Below are positions 1 to 18,193 of a stretch of 18,193 nt of DNA, in pieces; position 1 is the stretch's first letter, and every line of letters starts with the position of its first letter. This DNA is from Saccoglossus kowalevskii. Taxonomy: Eukaryota; Hemichordata; Enteropneusta; Harrimaniidae. The DNA lies in contig NW_003124904.1 in NCBI RefSeq assembly GCF_000003605.2, forward strand, positions 60,359 to 78,551. Reading direction: 5' to 3'. The position numbers were made by a program, and so were the translations under genes. The notes beneath the pieces were generated by a model that saw only the letters and a list, made by a program, of their open reading frames with translations, made no database searches and was not told the DNA's origin.

Positions 1-246
1 GTATATTTACATGTACTATGGTAAATATCTACATTATATGATGGTATATCTACATGTACTATTGTAAATATCTACATTAAATGATGGTGTATCTACATGT
101 ACGATGGTAAATATCTACATTATATTATGGTATATCTACATGTACGATGGTATATTTACATGTACTATTGTAAATATCTACATTATATGATGGTATATCT
201 ACATGTACGATGGTATATCTAATTGTATCATGGTATCATGGTGTAT
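1..246. repeat. Minisatellite, alternating ~21-22 bp units
   Basis: About eleven tandem copies of a 20-22 bp unit are visible. Two variants mostly alternate: one of the form TACATGTACNATGGTAAATATC and one of the form TACATTATATGATGGTATATC, which gives a higher-order period near 43 bp. The array fades out around 246 into TATCATGGTATCATGGTGTATC and may continue left of the window. It lies in the intron before exon A. Positions 247-411 after it hold ordinary intron sequence and the exon A acceptor (TTTCTTTTTTTTAG). Confidence 0.9.
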
Positions 247-411
247 CGCGTCCAGACATTCTTACACTATGGGTCCGTTGTTGTATTGGCGTCTAGTGTA
301 TACCTTCTCCAATTGAGCACTACTTCTTCGATTACCTACCTTTTCATATTATAAATATATAAAGCAACAATTTCCGAGCAGGCAGTACCGTTTGATCTTT
401 CTTTTTTTTAG

Positions 412-11421
<11,010 letters not shown>

Positions 11422-11479
11422 ACGACAGACCACATGAATTGTACAACTTTTCTCATTGTATCTTGTAAAAATGTGTCTA

Positions 11480-11485
11480 AATAAA
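11480..11485 (+). terminator. Polyadenylation signal AATAAA
   Basis: A canonical AATAAA lies 58 bases after the stop codon, giving a short 3' UTR of roughly 80 bases. Further AATAAA hexamers downstream (for example near 11854 and 12054) could be alternative sites. Confidence 0.75.
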
Positions 11486-13704
11486 TTATTCTAGCCTTAT
11501 TACTCGACGTATTATAAAATAACGGTACTTACCAATTTTACATGCGGCTGCTATATTCAAATCTTTTTTTTTTCACTTGCTGTATAATTAAATACACTAT
11601 GTTATTATTTCAAAGTCTTTAAACATTACGAAATTTACCTATGGGTGTGTCAACTCTGTAAATATTATAAACAACTAAACTTATGTACATTTCAATTTAC
11701 TAATATATTTACAGTATGTGAAAAAGTAAAGTTCTGATAACCTTGGACTTGACGATCTGTGTAGAATAGTGTGCTCAGGAATTAAAGAGGATGGCTAAAT
11801 TAAGCGGCTTTAAATTTGAACTGTTATAAGCTAAGATCTGGACAGCTAAACAAAATAAACTATTGCAAATACGTTCCTGACTATCACAGTTTCATTGTGA
11901 CGGTTACAGGAATAAAAACCCTTCCATTTAAATGTAAGGGCACAATGGCTAAAATGCATGATGTAGTATACCCCCGATTCTAACTTTACGACTCGTGTCT
12001 GGTAATCGAACAACTATAGTAGTATACACGCTTACATGTACATGATATGTAGAAATAAAGTTATATTCAAACAGCATGTATAGTTTATGCGTGTCTATAT
12101 AGTCGATATTCTACATGGTAGCTGTGTGTTGTTTTTGTTGTACGAGTCTTTAAAATGGGATTCACACACACGTAGCCAAATTTGAGTTTATTTTGCGGAC
12201 TTAAATGTAGAGAATTTATGTTGCAAAGTATATATAGGTAATAGTGTACGTTGGCGTGATTTTTTACCCTATTAATTTTCGCTGAAAAGACTTTTTGGGT
12301 GTAATAATAAGGTATGGAATTTATTTTCACTGATTTTTGGCGAGTTGAATGTAAAATATAAGAAAAAATGTACATTTGCTGGATCATCCCTTCAGCGAAA
12401 ATTAATTACAAGCAAAAATAAAGTGTTTTACAGTAGTCCAATACTGTAACTGAAAACAATTGGACAAAGTCCGACCTGCCGTAGTCGGTTTAAACACTTG
12501 TCTTGGTCAATCATTTGCAAAATGTGCTCGATTTACACATTTACAAGTTATGTGAGAATTATAATGTCGAATTTGCAATCATATGGCTCCACAGACTGCC
12601 TAAAGTCAACAAATCGGGAGATAACCGCGGTCAAATTAGAGAGGCAATTTGGACTTGTCGTTCTTGTATCTTGTCGTCCAGTTGATGACCTGTATTTAGG
12701 AATTCTTCATTTCCCTTACGATATATAAATTGTCAGCCCGGTGGTTGATTTTTTACAGATGATTTTATGTCACATTTTTGCTTAGTGAACAATATGGTAT
12801 CTCTACTAAAAAGGTTTCTATTTTTAAGAAGCCATTTTTTTCTTTTCCCGTGTGACATTCGAGATTGACCGATTACACCGAATATAAAAATATCAGTCCG
12901 CGCGACTCGTATGCTAATTTGGTTCTATTTGCTCAAATTTGTTAAGATTTTTTTTAGTTAATTTTGTTTCAACCGATTTGTTTAGAGGGACTGAATAATA
13001 TATCCGAAAATAAACACGTAAGCTTGCTAGATTTAACCATTTTTAAAATTAAACATTATTATCACAATATGTAGTTGTTTGACCGTATATAGTCCGGTAG
13101 CTCCGCACAATATTCTTGCAGTGTGTACAATGAAAGTAGTTCGGCAGTCTGTGACGTAGCAGTGCGGTGATGCGCTTTTTTTATCTGCCCTGTTTTGCGT
13201 CACACTGTGGCGATAAGCAAGTTACGCATGGAATAAATATAGATATCTTGGGTATGTCTTTGAATTAAAAGTTTGTAATCCATGTGCAGTTATACTCGAT
13301 AGAGGTTATATGGTTAGTCATAAAGTTGCGTTCACACTTTGTATCGTATGCAGAACGCCTCTAACTGATTCGGATGATCGCCGTAGGTAGAACCTGATAC
13401 AAATCAGGATTTTTTTGCAGCAAATTCCGAAGCTATAGATTCACCAAATCAAACATAATTGTATTGTTATAATCATGCCTCTTCAAATGGTGTCGATGCT
13501 TTCTTGCTTCTTTCGAAATCGGTTGGATGACATTTCTCATAATGCATATTATAAACCATATATCTAAAGCCCTCGTGATTACAGGACTCAGTGGGGGTGT
13601 TTTTGTAGATTACATAGCTTGTGATAATAAAGCTTCAACTCACAAATCCATAAATCTAGCCTATATATCAACAACGATGAATAAAAAACACAATTTCTAA
13701 TAGG
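11486..13704. other. Intergenic region, AT-rich, with one short inverted-repeat pair
   Basis: No coding exon, tRNA or conserved domain was found. The only clear structure is a perfect 16-bp inverted repeat: ATTAATTTTCGCTGAA at 12271-12286 and its complement at 12391-12406, spanning 136 bp. Open frames on either strand are short and carry no recognisable motif. Confidence 0.6.
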
Positions 13705-13906
13705 TAGGTTCATGAACAATTCGCAACTCTCACGGTATCACAAGGACCCCGATTTGGCAAAATGTCAAATTTTAATTAAATATAAAAGTACTGAATGTTC
13801 CATTTTCAATCTGAAATAATCGTACATCATGAGGATTACGCCCCTTTACAGGGAATTAATTCTATTTTCGAAACGCGTAGTACGTCAGGCAGAAACAGTA
13901 CAACCC
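13705..13906. repeat. Diverged interspersed repeat, copy 1
   Basis: This block matches 15191-15386 in the same orientation. The best-kept core is TGAAATAATCGTACATCATG and the bases after it, then an ATTCTATTTTCG.AACGCGTAG segment, GTCAGGC and ACAACCC, all in the same order in both copies. The left part (TAGGTTCATGAACAATTCGCAA) matches more weakly. No terminal repeats or coding frame were seen. Confidence 0.7.
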
Positions 13907-15190
13907 AGCATCCTGCTCCGCGGACAGTAACAATTGTTCTGTGTTTTATGACGACTGTTGTTTTCTTCTAACCAACGTGAGTATAAAATTACTTCCATGG
14001 GAGTGTTCTTTTCATGTAATCCTGCTTTTTAGTGTATGTATGAGATAAACGCCCAATTACTAGGACTCTTCTAGAAATTAATGAAGAGTCCGACCAGAGA
14101 TGACATTTTATCGCGGAGAGGACTTTCTATCTCAGAAGAGTTAGCTATAGATATACACGTTTTGAAAGCATTCAATGGGCAATGGTAACTACTATACACG
14201 AACTTTAAATGGGAAAGACGGATCGTGCCCGTATTCCCAAATGACATATGCTACAACAGTTCCACAACGTGTTTTGTGCAATGCGTGAGTACAGTGCACG
14301 CGTACGTGAGCTTGAGCGTTGACCTTTCGGAAGTGTAGGTCATTGTTTTCACGCAATATACATACTAAAGTTGTGACAGCCATGCACTTAAGTTATGCAT
14401 AATGGTTAACTTGTGAATATTCATGATCTACCCAAAAAAATCATATAACCCAACGGCAAATGCCGATAACGCAAACTGGAAAACATTGTTGTGACTGAAA
14501 GTTGCACAGTTTTAATTTATGCCAGCCACGGTTAATTAGAACGAGCGAACATTACTATCGTTAACAAATTCGTTGTGTGGTGTAGTGGTGCGCAAGGTGC
14601 ACGTGCAGTTCGGAAACTGGCACTGTTAAAAAATAGGCCTAGGGTTATTATGAAACCTCATGTCATAGATACTCGAAAAGATACGATTGGGAAAGGAGCC
14701 TATTTTTCAACTACTGGATGTTTAAATTTAACGGTGAAATTCAGGATCCATTAGTTTTTACTCCAGAACCATCTGTTACTGTTAAATTGTTCTCCGGTTT
14801 ATTTTTGTTTCCGTCGCTAAATCTAACGGGTAAAAATGCTGATTTATTGTAACAATTATTGATATAGACCACTCCATTTTGTACACGTCGCCTCAAATGT
14901 GCTTTCGTCAGCAGCTCGTGCATTCATGTCGAGGATTGTGCAATATTTCCTGGTATACCTTTGCTGGTGGCTTATTGCTCAAATATTTATTGAGATGGTT
15001 GTGACAAAGTATCTGCTTATTAATGTGTACAATACACAAAACATGCATATACATAGCTTACAGTACCACTTAAAATATATATAATTATTAAAATTGTTTG
15101 TAATAATATTCAGTATATTCTGAAATATTGCCAAAATGATTACCGGAATAAGCTGAGATTGAAATTGATGTAATAATCACGTCAGCATGG
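13907..15190. other. Intergenic region without recognisable genes
   Basis: About 1.3 kb. A small hairpin GGACTCTT ... AAGAGTCC lies at 14063-14091. A stretch near 14579-14615 (GGTGTAGTGGTGCGCAAG .. GTTCGGAAAC) vaguely recalls pol III A and B boxes but does not fold as a tRNA on inspection. No coding feature can be supported. Confidence 0.5.
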
Positions 15191-15386
15191 TAGGCTACGT
15201 AAGAAAAAATTCACAGTGTACCAGTTTGGTGAAATTTTTCATTATTTTCTTATTTTGCCGTCCATTATGTCGGAGAATTAGAATTTTATGTGAAATAATC
15301 GCACATCAGGAGGATAAGGCCCAAATTTCAAGGTATTATTTCTATTTTTGTAACGCTTGGTAGTCAGGTGGAATCACAACAACCCC
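15191..15386. repeat. Diverged interspersed repeat, copy 2
   Basis: Partner of 13705-13906. The core reads TGAAATAATCGCACATCAGG and continues with GGATAAGGCCC, TTTCTATTTTTGTAACGC and GTCAGGTGGAATCACAACAACCC. Many substitutions and a few small gaps separate the copies, so the insertions are old or the family is old. Confidence 0.7.
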
Positions 15387-16262
15387 CTTATTTCACATGT
15401 TTAATATCCGTATCTCACTTTTAACGTGGCTGATTCGCAATAACAAATCCCTGGGTACTGAAATTGAAAATTTGTGTCCAGTTTCATTCAAAACATAACT
15501 CTTCGTCCAATAAAGCTCGTCGCTGATTGGCTCTTGGACTGGGTGACTATTTGGGTTTCAACACTCCCGCAAAAGTGTTCTAAATATCTTTAATATAACG
15601 ATGTGTTCTTATGCATGCGATTTCTACCAGGCATATACGCTGAATTTGAGCGAATCTCTTTAGCGGATGGCTTTCAATTATTCAAACGCATCACTTTCTT
15701 TTAAAATATGTTAACTGTTTTGTAGAAATCTGAATTTTGCTTTCCATCATAGCTTGTGTTTGACGAAGATTTTAGGATACTCCCCCATATTGTGAAATTC
15801 GTACACGTCAGCTGAAAGTGGGTTTACCGTTCTGGTTTTTTTTTTCGTGTTTGCGTACTAGTGGAACTTAGTAGCTATTTAAGGAAATTTCACTTTTTGC
15901 AATGTGATATCTTTATCACTCCAAATGTTATTCTTTGTTTGAAGAGAGGAATATTGATTTATCTAAGCAGTAATACTGTAAAGTGCTGATTTCGAAACAA
16001 ACATCTGCCAAGCGTGTATGATGGCTTAATTATTGTCTTATTAAACCTCATGCCGGGTACAAGGGATCGTTACATTCGCAACAAAGACGCACACAGATCT
16101 AGAATTTGTGTCAACCTCTTGTCTCGGCGCTCTGTGAGAACTGCCTCTGAGACTCCTTCATTCCCTTTCTCAAACCATCTACTTACATGGAAGTGCAAAA
16201 GCTCGAGGCATGGCCTCCACACATTCTACTCATATAGCCAATCTCACAAAGTAAAAATATAA
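15387..16262. other. Intergenic region, no gene found
   Basis: Two CCAAT-type motifs face each other at 15507-15511 and 15526-15530. An open frame at 16014-16262 was read, but it shows no conserved motif. Nothing else can be supported. Confidence 0.5.
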
Positions 16263-16398
16263 TATATTTCTCTCTAATGCATAAGTTGCAACGTTTGCTT
16301 GAAGTACTATATGGTGCAGCACGCGATAACACTCTCCATTTGATGTCATAATCGATGTTATTGTCTTTTAATGATCAAGCGTATTTAGAGAGAAATAT
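16263..16398. repeat. Short inverted-repeat pair, 136-bp span
   Basis: ATATTTCTCTCTAA at 16263-16276 has its perfect complement at 16385-16398. The 108 bp between are unique sequence. It may be a very short MITE or chance in AT-rich DNA. Confidence 0.4.
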
Positions 16399-17340
16399 AG
16401 TATAATTCTCCAACCACAATACTGTAGTTTGAATAAAAGAAATGAGCTTTTTTCTTCCTGTAGACACAGAGCCAAATCGTTGCTATGCAACAACTAGTTT
16501 CAATATCATAAACTAACTCTATTGCTATGTCAATCTACAGCGCTTATAACGTCTGTTTCGGTGGTTTATTTATTAAAGTCTTAAGGTACTCCATGTACCT
16601 TACGAAACAGTACTGTAGAGTCAACTTTACTCATGTAGTCGTGTCTTAATTTCTCTGTCCACGTATATATATATTGAGTATATATATTTATATTTGGTTT
16701 GAATAACGGACAGGATTGAAAACACTCGAGGAAATTACAACAACAACAAACTCAATACACAAGACGTTTCGGGTGAACACCCTTCAACATACAAACAGAA
16801 ATGGCAAACATGTAGTCTATATACATACACGGGGGCAAAGAACATGGTGAAAATAAGCAGGTGGTCGCGAACAGCAAATCACTAAGTGAGATATAGGGAA
16901 CACGAATTACAATACCACTGCTTAAAATTAACTGGTTGGTCTGTTTTGATATTGGACGTCAGGGCAGTGACATATCAGACACACTGACACGAGGCGCAGT
17001 ACAAAAATGTTAGCATCCTTATAGTGCAATTGAACCGATTTCACTATTTGGAGATGTACAGTGAATTGATAGGCCAGTCTATGTTCAGTTTCTTCATTTG
17101 ACGAGTTGCCTCATGTAATGCACGTGGTAAACGGCGCAACTAGTTGGCTATTGTTTTTTTCTATTCTTAACGGATTAGTTCATTTTCGGATAATGTTTTT
17201 ATTATTCTGCTTTTGAACTTTTTTATTTATAAAACAAATTGGTCGTAAAGTGCCAGATAGGATGGGCGTCGTGCATCGTGTTTTGAATTCGATTACAGAA
17301 ATACAACGGACTTATAAATACATCATGTGTCGTCTTACAG
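16399..17340. other. Intergenic region, possible retroelement terminal fragment
   Basis: A perfect 8-bp hairpin TAAGGTAC/GTACCTTA lies at 16582-16602. At 16764-16790 the motif ACGTTTCGGGTGAACACCCTTCAAC includes the palindrome GGGTGAACACCC. From general familiarity this type of GTTTCGG..CCTTCA motif occurs near the ends of some Penelope-like retroelements. No reverse transcriptase accompanies it here, so the assignment is weak. The region ends in the acceptor CGTCTTACAG at 17340. Confidence 0.25.
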
Positions 17341-17436
17341 TGAAATGTCACCAACTGGAAGCATTAATAATGCTATTGTTGATGAAAATGCAGGCATAGA
17401 CATTGACTTTGACGACGTGGATGAGCTAGCCAATGT
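17341..17436 (+). CDS. Putative coding exon of a second gene, acidic product
   Basis: The exon would run from the acceptor TGTCGTCTTACAG (17340) to the donor GT|GTAAGT (17437). A Met codon lies at 17345-17347, and the frame reads MSPTGSINNAIVDENAGIDI, continuing with DFDDVDELAN, a strongly acidic stretch. If spliced, the exon ends in phase 2; if not, the frame stops at TAA three codon positions on. The ATG just after an acceptor suggests a first coding exon preceded by a non-coding one, although no in-frame stop separates acceptor and ATG, so it may be internal. I do not recognise the family. The support is splice-site quality and codon-like composition only. Confidence 0.5.
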
Positions 17437-17454
17437 GTAAGTAGTTTCATGATA

Positions 17455-17480
17455 TTAAAGGGCGGAGGTCGACGCGCGGC
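17455..17480. repeat. End of an inverted-repeat element related to 1792-2090
   Basis: TTAAAGGGCGGAGGTCGACG starts at 17455 and matches the left end at 1792 (TTAAAGAGCGGTGGTCGTCG) at 17 of 20 positions, including the TTAA. No matching right end (CCGCCCTTTAA) is seen before the window stops, so the element is truncated or continues outside. Confidence 0.6.
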
Positions 17481-17494
17481 GTCGTATTCGATAT

Positions 17495-17819
17495 CATTGT
17501 GTCAACACAGGTGGCGCTATTCAACACAAACCTGTGTCTTATGACGCATAACTAGCCTCTGAGGGCTAAATATCCATCCGCCACCATTTTAATCAGCGTT
17601 TTATTCCGCGGAACTATATACAAGTATTTTTCTTGTTTTGAACACACTCTCTCCCGATTTTTAGCAAGATTTAATCTTTACTGAGTTGATCAATTAAAAT
17701 ACTCATCAGAATGTCTTATTTTATTAACATTAAAATGCATGTAATTTGGAAGGTCATTTAGCATTGACACGCAGATCGCCGCAAACCAACCGAATAGCGC
17801 CACCTGTGTTGACACAATG
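17495..17819. repeat. Perfect 28-bp inverted repeat, outer pair
   Basis: Positions 17495-17522 (starting CATTGTGTCAACACAGGTGG) are the exact reverse complement of 17792-17819, 28 of 28 bases, with 269 bp between. The right arm overlaps by two bases the left arm of the hairpin element at 17762-17904 and otherwise lies in its loop. The left arm is therefore best read as a fragment of another, oppositely oriented copy of the same family. Confidence 0.85.
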
Positions 17820-17904
17820 TGGAAATAGTTCCGACCACTTTTCCCATAGTTCCACGCGCGGTATGTGTCAGATCGGTTGGTTTGCGGCGATCTGAGTGTC
17901 AATG
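17762..17904. mobile_element. 143-bp hairpin element with 32-bp terminal inverted repeats
   Basis: Positions 17762-17793 and 17873-17904 are inverted copies agreeing at 31 of 32 bases (ends CATTGACAC.. and ..GTGTCAATG, inner part GATCGCCGCAAACCAACCGA). The loop is 79 bp. The high identity implies a recent insertion or conversion. No coding capacity is present, so it would be a non-autonomous MITE. I see no convincing target-site duplication. Confidence 0.85.
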
Positions 17905-18049
17905 GTTCTATATGGGACTCATAGTGAAGTTCACAACGCGGGTAAAAAACATTGTTTATTTACATGAAAAAGCTGGAAGACGACACTGCTTGTTAAATCT
18001 ATATTTTAAGTTTTTACTCGTTCAAGCGTATAGATCTATCTACCTCATC

Positions 18050-18193
18050 ATGAAATGCCACGATTGTAATGCCAGAAAGGGTGTAAAGTTGTGCCAAGGC
18101 GACCTGATGCTATGCGCAAGTTGTAATGCAAAAAGGTCAACATCAACATCAACCGAAAGTGAAAGTGAAAAAGACAAGATGGCGACGTCCATG
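18050..18193 (+). CDS. Partial reading frame with a zinc-knuckle-like motif, open at the right edge
   Basis: An ATG at 18050, with an in-frame TAA upstream, opens 48 codons that run off the window. The product starts MKCHDCNARKGVKLCQGD and goes on LMLCASCNAKR, giving CxxC, a central cysteine and a second CxxC, as in treble-clef or PHD-like zinc knuckles. A Ser/Thr/Glu-rich stretch (STSTSTESESEKDK) follows. Short N-terminal zinc knuckles of this kind occur in first-ORF proteins of retrotransposons as well as in cellular genes. The repeats just upstream favour a transposon origin, but with only 48 residues this cannot be decided. Confidence 0.55.
   Translation, partial: MKCHDCNARKGVKLCQGDLMLCASCNAKRSTSTSTESESEKDKMATSM

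Noticed and set aside
1-250. CRISPR-like array
   Set aside because: The units are contiguous, degenerate 21-bp repeats without unique spacers, in animal DNA; it is a minisatellite.
14575-14620. tRNA-like A and B box resemblance
   Set aside because: The spacing and sequence fit poorly, and no cloverleaf could be drawn by eye.
16014-16262. 82-residue open frame considered as a gene
   Set aside because: No motif, no splice context and no polyadenylation signal tied to it.

Overview
The window is nuclear DNA of a multicellular animal. It has short exons with GT-AG borders, pyrimidine-rich acceptors, AT-rich introns, microsatellites, a decayed Ty3/gypsy reverse transcriptase and several hairpin-type repeat elements. 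Introns of about 0.3-1.3 kb and the density of small inverted-repeat elements fit a marine invertebrate (echinoderm, hemichordate, amphioxus or lophotrochozoan). That placement is inference; the sequence does not identify a species.

Positions 412-11421 (+) hold the 3' part of one large gene, in 12 coding exons. All join in frame into 612 residues ending at TAA, with a polyadenylation signal at 11480. The 5' end lies left of the window, because the first visible exon starts in phase 1. The product is a secreted, cysteine-rich matrix or signalling protein. In order it has five calcium-binding EGF-like domains (exons A-E), a follistatin/Kazal domain (F), a second follistatin/Kazal domain split over two exons (G, H), a thrombospondin type 1 repeat (I), a third follistatin/Kazal domain (J) and a C-terminal cystine knot (K, L). 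Every intron is phase 1 except the last, inside the knot, which is phase 0. This is the usual layout of a domain-shuffled extracellular gene. I do not recognise it as a named gene.

The introns hold a 21-bp-unit minisatellite (1-246), a 299-bp inverted-repeat element (1792-2090), an antisense gypsy reverse-transcriptase remnant close to the exon F acceptor (about 4145-4690), a three-stage compound microsatellite (5043-5295), an ATT array (7948-7991), a long hairpin element (9441-9594), a dispersed GATAT-rich repeat (10869-11120) and an ATTAC array (11215-11246).

Positions 11486-17340 are mostly non-coding. They contain a diverged ~200-bp repeat in two copies (13.7 and 15.2 kb) and short inverted-repeat pairs. 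At 17341-17436 lies a likely coding exon of a second gene with an acidic product. To its right is a cluster of interlocking inverted repeats (17455-17904). A reading frame with a zinc-knuckle-like cysteine pattern starts at 18050 and runs off the right edge; it may be a transposon protein or the start of another gene.
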